From assembly GCF_900102965.1 (NCBI RefSeq), contig NZ_FNGM01000001.1:478053-542052 (forward strand): DNA of 64,000 bases, read 5' to 3'. Positions within the stretch are counted from its first letter, which is position 1. Each line of letters starts with the position of its first letter. The position numbers and the translations under genes are program-made. Source of the DNA: Paenibacillus jilunlii (GTDB lineage Bacteria; Bacillota; Bacilli; Paenibacillales; Paenibacillaceae). Below the pieces are notes generated by a model that was not told the DNA's origin, searched no databases, and saw only the letters and a list, made by a program, of their open reading frames with translations. Positions 1 through 8,629 of this stretch are shown piece by piece.

Positions 1-75
1 TACCTTTGAATTCGGCGTGGTCAGGCCATATGGCGAAATGAGAGGTAAAAATACCTTTGATTTCGGCGCAGATAG
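1..75. repeat. 51-bp palindrome-containing repeat, cut by the window edge
   Basis: The motif TACCTTTGA recurs at 1 and 52, exactly 51 bases apart, and the junction between units contains GGTAAAAATACC. This is the same period and the same palindromic junction as the eight-unit array at 14597-15015, but the inner 30 bases differ. It is therefore a second member of a dispersed repeat family. Only one full unit and a part are visible because the window starts here. Confidence 0.7.
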
Positions 76-207
76 GCCATGTGGGCAATAGAGAGCAGCA
101 GCAGGGCACGGCGGAAGTCGTAAAGTTAGCTATAAGTGTTTTTTCCATGCCGGGGATTCCGTTTGGTGTGCTAAACTAGGAACAAGTGTGATTTACTTAA
201 CATTTGC

Positions 208-277
208 TTATGAATTTTGTAAATGGTTATTACTTATGATTCCTGCTTATGACTCTTACTTATGAATTTTGCTAATG
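208..277. repeat. Short CTTATGA-based direct repeats
   Basis: CTTATGA occurs at about 209, 234, 247 and 260; the last three are 13 bases apart. AATTTTG follows two of the copies. This is a low-complexity repeat in the AT-rich leader of the DinB gene. Nothing else was seen between 76 and 329. Confidence 0.5.
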
Positions 278-329
278 GCACTATTGGTTAATGGCTTTAG
301 TACTGACAACACTACATTGGAGGGGTTGC

Positions 330-821
330 ATGCAGACGTTTTTCCGCTATAACTGGATGGTTCGGGAAGAGTGGTATAAGTGGTGTGAAGATTTGCCGGG
401 GGAGGAGCTGCTGAAGCCGCGGGTCGGCGGGGTTGGCGGGATTCTGAAGACTCTGTTTCATATTGCCGATGTGGAGTGGAGCTGGATTATGGTGATGCAG
501 GGCAAACCTGATTTTCAGGAGGATTTTGCCGGGTTCAGCAGCCTGGAGAAGGTAAGGGAGCTGGATGCCCGCTTCCGGCCGGAGGTAGAGGCCTTTGTAC
601 TGGGCTGGAACGGGGGGCTGGAGCGGAAGAGTTTTGACGACACAAAAAAGGATGGATCCGTGGTAACCTATGCCTGGGGCGAGATTATGCGCCATGTGAT
701 CGCCCACGAAATTCATCATATCGGGCAACTCTCCGTGTGGGCCAGAGAAGCCGGCAAGCAGCCGCCGTCCGCCAACGTAATCGGCAAGGGACTAGTGGAC
801 AGTCTGCCCGGCAGAGGGTAA
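330..821 (+). CDS. DinB/YfiT-like four-helix metalloprotein
   Basis: Small cytoplasmic protein of about 163 residues of the DinB superfamily, which folds as a four-helix bundle and usually holds a divalent metal through three histidines. Family members are often damage-inducible or act as bacillithiol-type thiol transferases; the substrate here is unknown. Seen in the sequence: an N-terminal LFHIADVEWSW segment supplying the first histidine and a C-terminal HEIHHIGQLSVW segment supplying the other two. The ATG at 330 was chosen because GGAGGGG (319-325) precedes it at good spacing; an upstream in-frame ATG at 291 has no ribosome-binding site. It appears to be monocistronic and ends before a bidirectional terminator. 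Confidence 0.85.
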   Translation: MQTFFRYNWMVREEWYKWCEDLPGEELLKPRVGGVGGILKTLFHIADVEWSWIMVMQGKPDFQEDFAGFSSLEKVRELDARFRPEVEAFVLGWNGGLERKSFDDTKKDGSVVTYAWGEIMRHVIAHEIHHIGQLSVWAREAGKQPPSANVIGKGLVDSLPGRG

Positions 822-877
822 GGGGACTAACAAGCTGGTTGTAGGCGGCACTTTCATTCAAAAGCTATACGAAGCAC

Positions 878-912
878 AAGCTCCGGCGGAATTTCCGCCG
901 GAGCTTTTTTCA
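878..912. terminator. Bidirectional intrinsic terminator
   Basis: Perfect 13-bp stem AAGCTCCGGCGGA / TCCGCCGGAGCTT with a 3-base loop, followed by a T-run on the plus strand. It lies between the convergent DinB and SgrR-like genes and can serve both. Confidence 0.85.
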
Positions 913-925
913 AAAAGGAGCGCTC

Positions 926-2596
926 TTATACGCGCGGAAACCACAAATGCCGCAGGTCCACCCAGCCCTGGCTGTTGAAAGTTACGCCGCGCACGGAAGG
1001 CAGATAAGCGGTCTGGACCGGCTTTTCGTACAGAATATGCAGCTGATGATCCCGCGTCAGCTTGTCCTCAATCCGCTTGAAGCCCTCGCCTCTCGCTCCG
1101 GGATCGGGCTGGCCTGCGATGAGGTTCAGCATGCCCTCTATGCCGGCACGGATGCCAGGCTCCACATGCTGTGCCAGCGTCTGATACAGATCGAACAGCC
1201 GCAGCTCCTCGTCCTGATCTCGGAGCAGAGAGAAGACGATGAGGTCAGACTGCAGGCGCACAGGGCCTTTGAATTCCTCCGGCGAAACGGACAGGACGCT
1301 GCAGGCATAGCCGTGCCGGATCAGCCGGGAGGCGATATACTCGGCATCCCCCAGATATTGCGGAATGGTAGCAATCTGCAGGGGACCTGGCAGCATCTCT
1401 GGAGTACCGGGATCAATTGGCGGGGCCGCTTCACTCAGACAAGACAGAATGTCCGCGCGGAGCAGGGGATCGCTTAACGGTCCGTTTTTTTTCGTGTTGC
1501 AGGTGACAAACTTGCGTACATAGGATTCGGAATGAATCCGGCTCCAGGAGGAGGCATCCGCTGTGGAAGGATTCGGGATGACATGAAAGGCAGAAGCCGT
1601 ATCCGGCTGCGCCTGCTCTATGCCAAACGGCACATGAAGAATTTCCACACGGTCCAAATGGGCCCGCCCCTGATAATAATAAGGGAATACCTCCAGCACG
1701 CAGAGCTCCTCACTTATCTCCACCAGCTTGAAGGGTCCAGTGCCGACGGGCCTCCGGCCAAAAGCGCTCTCCGGACCGGATTCCATATCACGCGGAACAA
1801 TCGCTGCCCGGCTGGTGCACAGGAACGGAAGAAACAGCTCATTCGGCTTCCGCAGAACAATGCGCACCGTGGTAGAATTCAAGGCCTCCACCCCGGTAAT
1901 TTCCTTGAAAATGGAGCTGTAGAGCGTCCGCTGCGAGGTCTGTATCAGCCGCTGCAGTGAATAGACCACATCCTCGGCGGACAGCACCTTTCCATGATGG
2001 AACAGGACTTCCTTGCGCAGGTGAAATGTCCATCCGGTGCGGCTGCCATCCACATCCCAGGCGTGGGCCAGGCCGGGAACAATGCCCCGTTCGCTGCTTC
2101 GCCCCACCAGTCCGTCAAAAACATGGCTGGATACAAAAGATTCCGCCAGCAGATTCATATACAGCGGGTCAAAGGTATGCAGCTTCTGGTTAACCGGCAG
2201 CCGCAGCGTATCAATCTGTTTGTTGCTGCGGATTTCGGAATGATGCCCGAAATAAGCCAGCAGCCAGCCCTCCAGCGTATTCTGAAGCGAGGAGGAGCGG
2301 GCATGTCCCCGAATGCCTTCGATAGCGCTGCCGAAGTCCCTGCTGCTGATTGCCTGCTTCACGGACTCCAGGGCGATCTCCTCCGCGTCCGCAAGGAACG
2401 TCAGCTTCGAGCGTTTGCCCCGGCCCCGGCTGGGGGTCCAGGTGATCCAGGCCAGTCCGGCCATTTTATTGATAATATGCAGGGCATTGCGGTGGGTGCA
2501 GCCCAGGGTGTGCGCCAGCTCATCTAGTGTAACCGGGATTTCCGCCGGCCCTCCGTGATGGGAATGGAGCTTCAAAAATTGGCTGTGCAGCTTCAT
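926..2596 (-). CDS. SgrR-family regulator with solute-binding domain
   Basis: 556-residue one-component regulator. Residues about 1-110 form an SgrR_N winged-helix domain (LDELAHTLGCTHRNALHIINKM), and residues about 150-550 form an SBP_bac_5 oligopeptide/nickel-type binding domain without signal peptide, so both parts are cytoplasmic. In this family the binding domain senses a solute and modulates DNA binding by the N-terminal domain; E. coli SgrR responds to sugar-phosphate stress, while Bacillus relatives such as YbaE are uncharacterised. The start has a good purine-rich site upstream on the minus strand (GGAGAGCGGGACGC then ATG). The neighbour 2711-4246 is divergent, leaving about 110 bp for a shared promoter region, so regulation of that membrane protein is possible but unproven. 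Confidence 0.85.
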   Translation of the reverse strand: MKLHSQFLKLHSHHGGPAEIPVTLDELAHTLGCTHRNALHIINKMAGLAWITWTPSRGRGKRSKLTFLADAEEIALESVKQAISSRDFGSAIEGIRGHARSSSLQNTLEGWLLAYFGHHSEIRSNKQIDTLRLPVNQKLHTFDPLYMNLLAESFVSSHVFDGLVGRSSERGIVPGLAHAWDVDGSRTGWTFHLRKEVLFHHGKVLSAEDVVYSLQRLIQTSQRTLYSSIFKEITGVEALNSTTVRIVLRKPNELFLPFLCTSRAAIVPRDMESGPESAFGRRPVGTGPFKLVEISEELCVLEVFPYYYQGRAHLDRVEILHVPFGIEQAQPDTASAFHVIPNPSTADASSWSRIHSESYVRKFVTCNTKKNGPLSDPLLRADILSCLSEAAPPIDPGTPEMLPGPLQIATIPQYLGDAEYIASRLIRHGYACSVLSVSPEEFKGPVRLQSDLIVFSLLRDQDEELRLFDLYQTLAQHVEPGIRAGIEGMLNLIAGQPDPGARGEGFKRIEDKLTRDHQLHILYEKPVQTAYLPSVRGVTFNSQGWVDLRHLWFPRV

Positions 2597-2710
2597 GCGT
2601 CCCGCTCTCCTTCATTAAAATAGGAAACAAACCTTGTAATCTTTCTCTTTTTCTTCTTATTTTATCAGCTAGAATCAGGATAAGAAAGTAAGAAGATGGA
2701 GGTATTTACC

Positions 2711-4246
2711 ATGGAAGATCAAACGGTACCGAAACCGGAACGGGCTCTTCAGGCCCTGGGGGCGGCTTTTCTGCTCGCAGTCTTGCACCAGTATTTGTTT
2801 TACGGGAAAATGCCGGGGGTTTCCTATCCGCTTTTTGTATGTTTGTTTTATGTGTTTGTGCTCTACTTTGCCAAAGACAAGCTGCGTAAGCCCGCTGTTG
2901 TCAGCTATATTTGGCTGGGGGCGATTGTGCTGCTCTCTCTGACATATGCATTGTTCGCGAACGGGTTGTTCTTCGGACTGAACCTGCTGGTCATTCCGGC
3001 GCTGATTTTATTACATATGACCTATATGCTTAGCTATAAGCTGCCGTCCTGGAGCGGACCCCTGATGATTGGGGCGGCGGCGGAGCATTTTTTTGCCCAA
3101 AGCTTGCGGCACTGGGGGACAGCTCCACGGATCATCCGCAGAATTTTCGGCGGGGGGAAGCTGCAGGACGAACGGAAGCAAGTGGTGATCAAAGTGCTGA
3201 TCGGGCTGGGAATCTCATTGCCGCTGCTGCTGATTGTAACATCACTGCTATCCTCGGCGGACGGTGTGTTCCATGAATTGCTGGCGGGGATTCCGCAGAT
3301 GCTGGAACGGCTCTCCTTTGGCGAAGGGTTTGTACGGCTGCTGTGGGTTCTCCTGCTGGGAATCGGGATGTTCGGCCTTCTCTGGGGTTTTGTCGATCAC
3401 AAGGTGTATGTGTGGAACCCGAAGCCCGAGCTGAATATGGAGGATGGGCCTTCGGCGGAGTCGCTCCATGCACTGCTTCCCGAACCCTTGACGCTCAAAG
3501 TGGACCCGGTGATCCTCACTACCATTCTGACCGTCATCAATACGGTATACGTGCTGTTCGTAAGCTTGCAATTCTCTTACCTGTTTGGTGCCTGGGATGG
3601 TATCCTGCCGGAGGGCAGCACCTATGCCGATTATGCGCGCAGCGGTTTTTTGGAGCTGATTCTGGTGACTTCAATCAATTTCGTTCTGCTGCTGCTGTCC
3701 CTGCATTCGGTTGGCCCGGCGGCAGCCCGGCTGCGCACAATCGTAAATTTCCTGCTCTACATCCTGGTGCTCTGTTCTGTGGTTATGCTCTATTCCGCCT
3801 ATTCCCGGCTGGCCCTGTATGAAGAAGCTTACGGATATACCTACATCCGGTTTCTGGTGCATGCGTTTATGATTTTTCTCGGACTGCTGCTGGTGCTGGC
3901 GGCGGTGCGGATCAGCCGGGTGCATTTTCCGCTTGCTCCGTGCTGTCTGGCTCTCGGGCTGTTCTCCTACGTGTTAATAAACTATATTGGCATGGATCAC
4001 ATTATCGCGAAGCAGAATATCCAGCGCTATGAGACAAGCGGCATCCTCGACACCAGCTATTTATCCAGGCTGTCACCGGACGTTACGCCGCTGCTGATCG
4101 ACTTCAGCAGGCAGGACAACGGCAGGCTGGATGAGATTCTGCGCGAAAAATGGGAAAACCGGACGCAAGACGCGCGGCCATGGCCATCTTTTAATGCAGC
4201 GAAGTTCCGTGCGGAGCGGGCGCTGGAGCAGTATTTTGCCGAATAG
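2711..4246 (+). CDS. DUF4173/DUF4153-type polytopic membrane protein
   Basis: About 511-residue integral membrane protein of unknown function. Around ten or more hydrophobic segments are visible (for example residues 20-35, 60-80, 170-190, 215-235, 275-300, 320-340, 355-375, 390-415 and 420-440), and the C-terminal about 90 residues are soluble. The motif YARSGFLELILV fits the DUF4173 family. The ATG at 2711 was preferred because GGAGGT (2699-2703 region) sits 7 bases upstream; the ATG at 2696 has no such site. It is divergent from the SgrR-like regulator and is followed at 120 bp by a Crp/Fnr regulator on the same strand. Confidence 0.7.
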   Translation: MEDQTVPKPERALQALGAAFLLAVLHQYLFYGKMPGVSYPLFVCLFYVFVLYFAKDKLRKPAVVSYIWLGAIVLLSLTYALFANGLFFGLNLLVIPALILLHMTYMLSYKLPSWSGPLMIGAAAEHFFAQSLRHWGTAPRIIRRIFGGGKLQDERKQVVIKVLIGLGISLPLLLIVTSLLSSADGVFHELLAGIPQMLERLSFGEGFVRLLWVLLLGIGMFGLLWGFVDHKVYVWNPKPELNMEDGPSAESLHALLPEPLTLKVDPVILTTILTVINTVYVLFVSLQFSYLFGAWDGILPEGSTYADYARSGFLELILVTSINFVLLLLSLHSVGPAAARLRTIVNFLLYILVLCSVVMLYSAYSRLALYEEAYGYTYIRFLVHAFMIFLGLLLVLAAVRISRVHFPLAPCCLALGLFSYVLINYIGMDHIIAKQNIQRYETSGILDTSYLSRLSPDVTPLLIDFSRQDNGRLDEILREKWENRTQDARPWPSFNAAKFRAERALEQYFAE

Positions 4247-4365
4247 AAGCCTTCAACTGTGGTAGATTTGCAACGGAAGGGCTGACGGATTACAGGGGAG
4301 TTGGCTGCTCCGCGCATAGTGTGTTACATTTAGTTCATTCGTGACCAAAGGTGGGAGAGCTGCTT

Positions 4366-5061
4366 ATGCAGTGGATTGCAGATCAGGACAAGATCCGGAC
4401 TTTGGCCGGGCACAACGGTCTGATGGAGATATTCAGCAGCGGAGCCATCTCCGGTATGGAGCTGCGGCGCTATAGTGACGGTGAGGCCATTTGCTCGGTG
4501 GGCGACCGTCTGGAGCATATGTTTATACTGGTAGAGGGGCGGCTCAAGATTCATACCCTGCTCCCTAACGGTAAATCGCTGCTGGTCCGTTTTGCCCGGC
4601 CGATGTCGGTCATTGGAGATGTGGAGCTGCTGCGCCAATATCCGGTCAAAAATGAAGTAGTGTCCATGGGCGAAAGCCTCCTGCTGGCGGCCGGAAGAGC
4701 GCTGGTGCTGAGGGAATTTGAGGAAAATACAGCCCTGCTGCGTTTCCTGGTAGGGGAGCTGAGCCACAAAATGTACACGCTGGGCCAGACTACGGCGCTG
4801 AATCTGCTCTATCCGCTGGAAAACCGTTTTGCCAGCTATCTGTTATCCTTGTTTGCCGACAGCGGCGGGCAGCGCGTGGAAGAGATACGTACGTCTACAC
4901 TTGCGGAACTGGCAGATATGCTCGGGACCAGCTACCGGCATCTTAACCGGATCGTGCGCCGTTTTGTGGAGGAAGGGATTGTTGAACGCAAGAAAGGCAG
5001 CCTGAGTGTGCTGGACCGGGACAAGCTGGTTCAATTGGCAAACGGCAATCTATACGAATAA
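4366..5061 (+). CDS. Crp/Fnr-family transcriptional regulator, YeiL type
   Basis: 231-residue regulator with an N-terminal cyclic-nucleotide-binding-like beta barrel (residues about 15-130) and a C-terminal winged helix (LAELADMLGTSYRHLNRIVRRF) for DNA binding. No N-terminal cysteine cluster of an FNR iron-sulfur centre is visible, so it is probably CRP-like or YeiL-like; the effector is unknown. The ATG at 4366 follows GGTGGGAG; a GTG at 4351 is possible but has no site. The next gene (DUF4256) begins 43 bp downstream on the same strand, so the two may be cotranscribed. Confidence 0.8.
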   Translation: MQWIADQDKIRTLAGHNGLMEIFSSGAISGMELRRYSDGEAICSVGDRLEHMFILVEGRLKIHTLLPNGKSLLVRFARPMSVIGDVELLRQYPVKNEVVSMGESLLLAAGRALVLREFEENTALLRFLVGELSHKMYTLGQTTALNLLYPLENRFASYLLSLFADSGGQRVEEIRTSTLAELADMLGTSYRHLNRIVRRFVEEGIVERKKGSLSVLDRDKLVQLANGNLYE

Positions 5062-5103
5062 TCCAGACCGTCAGTTTTGGCATATTGAAGGGAGAGAATA
5101 CAC

Positions 5104-5679
5104 ATGACAACCAGCTCAAACAACCATATCAATTTGTCTCCGGAACAACGTGAGGGACTGCTTGAAACTTTGAAAGCCCGTTTTGAGAAAAACATGAACC
5201 GTCATCAAGGCCTTGATTGGGCTAATGTACAAGCAAAGCTTGAAGCTCAGCCGGAAAAGCTATGGTCGCTTTATGAAATGGAAAGGACTGGCGGTGAACC
5301 GGATGTTGTTGGTCATGACCTTGAGACGGACGGATACATTTTTTACGATTGTTCAGCGGAAAGTCCGAAAGGCCGCAGAAGTATTTGCTACGACCGTGAA
5401 GCGCTGGAGTCGCGCAAAGAACATAAGCCGCAAAATAACGCGATAGAAATGGCGGCTGCCATGGGCATTGAGCTTTTAACAGAAGCGCAATACCGGGAGA
5501 TGCAGAAGCTCGGGAAATTCGATTTGAAGACGTCCAGCTGGGTGAAAACACCCGAGAGCATTAGAAAACTTGGTGGAGCCGTCTTTTGCGATCGCCGCTA
5601 TGACACGGTTTTTATGTACCACAATGGAGCAGAATCCTATTATGGTGCCAGAGGGTTCCGCGGCTCCCTAAGGGTCTAG
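5104..5679 (+). CDS. DUF4256 domain-containing protein
   Basis: 191-residue soluble protein that matches the DUF4256 family along its whole length: it has the typical ETDGYIFYDCSAESPKGRRS segment and a C-terminal AVFCDRRYDTVFMYHNGAESYY segment. No function is established for the family. The ATG follows GGGAGAG at good spacing. It ends the short run that begins with the YeiL-type regulator and is followed at once by a strong terminator. Confidence 0.85.
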   Translation: MTTSSNNHINLSPEQREGLLETLKARFEKNMNRHQGLDWANVQAKLEAQPEKLWSLYEMERTGGEPDVVGHDLETDGYIFYDCSAESPKGRRSICYDREALESRKEHKPQNNAIEMAAAMGIELLTEAQYREMQKLGKFDLKTSSWVKTPESIRKLGGAVFCDRRYDTVFMYHNGAESYYGARGFRGSLRV

Positions 5680-5697
5680 CATTTGGCGAGCCCGTTC

Positions 5698-5737
5698 GGC
5701 CCTGCGCCCGGTGGTTTCCCGCCGGAAGGGCCTTTTT
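5698..5737 (+). terminator. Intrinsic terminator of the DUF4256 gene
   Basis: GGCCCT at 5698 pairs with AGGGCC at 5727, with a GC-rich inner stem (GCCCGG / CCGCCGG) and a T-run at 5733-5737. It is correctly placed 20 bp after the stop codon. Confidence 0.8.
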
Positions 5738-5849
5738 CTGCTGTCTGAAAATAGATCTGCAACTGCAAATCGTAATAATGCACATACAATTCATAGAATC
5801 AGCCCTCGATCAAAATCTAGCGATATCTTATATTATTACCATAATTAGT

Positions 5850-6218
5850 TAGTTCGTAGAAAAGTCTCCGGGTTCGGTTCAGGCATCTTGCGGTTTGTTG
5901 CTCTGCAGGGCTTCGCAAGAGGAATCGTTCTTTTTGCATTTTAGAGTGCCGGGAGAACAGACTGCTGGCTAATTAGTAGACTACACCGTAAAGGGGGCGG
6001 GGAAGTTCAAGAGGTGAACCTGGCAAAAAACAGATTTATGTACTTTTAAGCGGCCAAACAATTAGGGGAGGTGGTTGTGTAAAAAATACTACATCCACCT
6101 TCACGATCACCGTTAATCCTTAAGCAGATGTAAGCGAATAAGGGATGAATGGCGGAGCCTCTTCTCAGGCTCTGGCGAATAGTCAGCGCCGCCTCTTCTT
6201 TTGAAGAGGCGGTTTTTT
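5850..6218 (+). ncRNA. Candidate structured RNA or long leader upstream of cysteine synthase
   Basis: The stretch 5738-6328 has no credible gene. It contains several hairpin candidates: CTTGCG/CGCAAG near 5890-5920, GGTTCGGTTC / purine-rich stretches, GTTCAAGAGGTGAAC near 6006, GGTGG...CCACC at 6070-6101, GGAGCC...GGCTCT at 6155-6175, and a strong terminator at 6189-6218. AT-rich TATATTATTA at about 5829 could be a -10 region. I compared it by eye with the 6S, tmRNA, RNase P, T-box, SAM and c-di-AMP consensus elements and recognised none. It could be a stand-alone RNA or an attenuator of the gene at 6329. Confidence 0.35.
6189..6218 (+). terminator. Strong intrinsic terminator upstream of cysteine synthase
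   Basis: Perfect 10-bp stem CCGCCTCTTC / GAAGAGGCGG with a TTTT loop and a six-T run. It ends whatever is transcribed from the 5850-6188 region before the gene at 6329. Confidence 0.9.
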
Positions 6219-6328
6219 GCGGGTACTTGGACTGCTCCGCAATACCTTAGATGTGGCTCAGTCGACAAGAGCTGCCCCACAGCGCTACAATGGGGGGATA
6301 GACAGCAGAAGAAATGAGGAGGCTCATC

Positions 6329-7249
6329 ATGTCATCCCTTGTAGTCAGCAATATTACGGAACTGATCGGGAATACGCCTGTGGTCCGCTTGAACCGGCTA
6401 ACCGGACCGCAGGATGCGGAACTGTATGTGAAGCTGGAAATGTTCAACCCCAGCGGCAGCGTCAAGGACCGGGCGGCATATAATTTGATACTCCAGGCAG
6501 AGCTTGCCGGAGTCTTGAAGCCTGGCGGAACCATTATCGAGCCGACAAGCGGCAATACGGGCATCGGGCTGGCGATGAATGCGGCGGCCAAGGGCTATAG
6601 AGCCATTCTGGTTATGCCTGACAATATGACGAAGGAACGGATCAATATTCTAAAAGCATACGGAGCAGAGGTAGTGCTGACCCCCGCAGCAGAGCGGATG
6701 CCGGGAGCAATCGCCAAGGCGCTGGAGCTGGGAAGTGAGATTGCGGACAGCTTCATTCCGCAGCAGTTCGAGAACCAAGCCAATCCCGATATTCACCGGA
6801 TTACAACTGCACCGGAAATCCTGGCGCAAATGGATGGCAGGCTGGATGTATTCGTAGCAGCCTCGGGGACTGGCGGTACCATAACAGGTACCGGAGAAGC
6901 ACTCCGCCAGCAGCTGCCGGAGATCCGTATTGTTGTGGTGGAGCCGCAAGGCTCACCGGTGCTTTCCGGCGGCCAGCCCGGACCGCATAAGCTGGTCGGG
7001 ACCAGCCCGGGTTTTGTACCGGCCATATTGAATACAGGCATCTATGATGAAATTGTCCAGGTCTCCGATGAGGACGCGCTGGAGATGGTCAGAACACTGG
7101 CCGGTACAGAGGGAATCCTGATCGGACCTTCCGGCGGAGCGGCGGTATGGACGGCGCTTCAGGAAGCGCGGCGGCTGGGGAGCGGCAAGCGGGTGCTGTG
7201 CATCGCTCCCGATACAGGTGAACGTTACCTGAGCATGGGGATATTTTAA
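6329..7249 (+). CDS. cysK: Cysteine synthase (O-acetylserine sulfhydrylase)
   Basis: 306-residue PLP enzyme that makes L-cysteine from O-acetylserine and sulfide. Visible hallmarks are NPSGSVKDRAA with the PLP lysine at about K46, the substrate loop PTSGNTGIG, the phosphate loop GTGGTITGTG and the C-terminal GPSGGAA. The length is normal for CysK/CysM. Start ATG 6329 was preferred over 6314 because AGGAGG (6317-6322) lies six bases before it. The upstream terminator at 6189-6218 could be an attenuator. A lipoprotein gene follows 34 bp downstream on the same strand. Whether this is the main CysK or a CysM/YtkP-type paralogue cannot be decided here. Confidence 0.9.
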   Translation: MSSLVVSNITELIGNTPVVRLNRLTGPQDAELYVKLEMFNPSGSVKDRAAYNLILQAELAGVLKPGGTIIEPTSGNTGIGLAMNAAAKGYRAILVMPDNMTKERINILKAYGAEVVLTPAAERMPGAIAKALELGSEIADSFIPQQFENQANPDIHRITTAPEILAQMDGRLDVFVAASGTGGTITGTGEALRQQLPEIRIVVVEPQGSPVLSGGQPGPHKLVGTSPGFVPAILNTGIYDEIVQVSDEDALEMVRTLAGTEGILIGPSGGAAVWTALQEARRLGSGKRVLCIAPDTGERYLSMGIF

Positions 7250-7283
7250 TGATAGGTAGACTTCCTGTCCGGGAGGGAATTGT

Positions 7284-8306
7284 ATGCTGAAGCTGTTCCG
7301 AATGACTGTCATTGTCCTTCTGCTGGTTACCGCCGGATGCAATACACAGGAGAAAGACTCTGCAAAAGGCGGACAACCAGGTAGATCGCCAGCAGCCGCC
7401 GGGCAGACTCCACAGGTAACGCCAGTGTCTCCTGAGGCAGCACTTCAACCGGCAGTTACCCATGAAGAGACGGGGGAGGCTTCCGGCAGTAAGCCATCTG
7501 TTGAGGCGTCCAACGCCGTACCGGCAGCCTTTCTCGATCCGGCGAAGCTGTCTTCCAGCTTTGGATTTGCCGACAGTTCAGGCAAGCGCATTCTTGCCGC
7601 ATCGGACGATGACAGCAGGCTTGCAGAAATGGAATCGCTGAACACAGCTATTGGCAACAATGGCCGGGTCTTTAGTGTGACATTGGAGAAATGGCAGCCC
7701 GGCAGCGCTGACAGCAACGGCAGGGATATGGCGAATAATTTCGCTAACCTGTCCGGATATGTGTTTACTGTGGAGGACGGGAAGGCAGCATCTGATGAGA
7801 CCTACTACTTGGCCAATTCTGCAGAGCTGGACCGCGGGTCGCTGCTTGCAGTGAAGCCGTCAGCAGACAATTCACAGCAGCTTGATGCAGATAATCCGGT
7901 GCGGAAGCAAATTCTTGCGCTTAAAAAGCGCCATATTCAATCCATCTGGAAGCTCGCAGATCTCTCGGAAGCGCCGGAAGACCTGCACCTGTATGTTGTT
8001 CAATTCGTGAGACAGAACACAAATATGCTGTTCAGCCTGGTGCTCCAGAAGGGGCCGGAGCTCAGCTTTATGGACTATCCTGCGGAAATCCGGGACGATG
8101 AATATTCGGTCTGGCGTGTTGATGACGGCGGGGAAATCACTCCCGGGATGTTCTCGCTGCTTTTTGCGGCAAGGACGTTAAACGGCGTAGCACTTGGCGT
8201 GAATTGGTGGGGAGCGGAGGGTGTGAATTCTTTTTTTCTCCTCCAGCAAAACGCAGGGTTCAAGGAAATGGGAATCGAATACGGCCGGTACACTTCACCT
8301 TTATAG
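7284..8306 (+). CDS. Predicted lipoprotein of unknown function
   Basis: 340-residue exported lipoprotein: a short charged start, a hydrophobic stretch and the lipobox VTAGC with the lipidated cysteine at about residue 19, then a low-complexity Ser/Ala/Pro/Gly-rich linker to about residue 75. The mature part (residues about 80-340) looks globular and has no family I recognise. The ATG follows GGGAGGG. It lies 34 bp after the cysteine synthase gene and may share its transcript; this gives no clear functional clue. Confidence 0.65.
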   Translation: MLKLFRMTVIVLLLVTAGCNTQEKDSAKGGQPGRSPAAAGQTPQVTPVSPEAALQPAVTHEETGEASGSKPSVEASNAVPAAFLDPAKLSSSFGFADSSGKRILAASDDDSRLAEMESLNTAIGNNGRVFSVTLEKWQPGSADSNGRDMANNFANLSGYVFTVEDGKAASDETYYLANSAELDRGSLLAVKPSADNSQQLDADNPVRKQILALKKRHIQSIWKLADLSEAPEDLHLYVVQFVRQNTNMLFSLVLQKGPELSFMDYPAEIRDDEYSVWRVDDGGEITPGMFSLLFAARTLNGVALGVNWWGAEGVNSFFLLQQNAGFKEMGIEYGRYTSPL

Positions 8307-8320
8307 GCTGCAAGGATTAG

Positions 8321-8404
8321 GCTGGAATTGACGACAGGAATTTTTTTGAAAATGGCTGGCGGACGGACTGGATGAACCAGTATAAGGAAATGTATAAGAA
8401 GTGA
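8321..8404 (+). pseudogene. Short gene remnant (C-terminal fragment)
   Basis: The frame opens at 8321 and reads as a protein-like tail rich in aromatic and charged residues, containing FFENGWRTDW and ending NQYKEMYKK before the stop at 8402-8404. There is no start codon or ribosome-binding site for it. It may be the 3' end of a lost gene. The parent family was not recognised. Confidence 0.3.
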
Positions 8405-8406
8405 AC

Positions 8407-8435
8407 GGATGGGGTGCGAGCCGCATCTGTTTTTG
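8407..8435 (+). terminator. Probable intrinsic terminator
   Basis: TGCG/CGCA stem extended by GATG/CATC around a GGG bulge, followed by TTTTT. It separates the lipoprotein region from the two-component operon. Confidence 0.5.
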
Positions 8436-8629
8436 TGCCAGCGGGCAAGTTGAACCGGAAAAGTTCGCAATAAATTTTAAATACTTATTTTTGTAACATT
8501 TAAAGCCTCCGTATAGCCCGAAAGAGTCATGTCAGGTTAGCGGGAGAATGCTAATGTAAGCTTAAGATTTGGGAGGGGACGGCAACGTATACAAGAATTA
8601 AACTGCTTATTCTGCTGCTGCCCACCGTT

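Noticed and set aside
5850..6218. tmRNA, 6S RNA, RNase P RNA, T-box or SAM riboswitch.
   Set aside because: None of the conserved cores of these classes (for example the T-box AGGGTGG...CCGCG motif) was found by eye.
8321..8404. A complete small gene at this place.
   Set aside because: No start codon or ribosome-binding site; kept only as a possible remnant.
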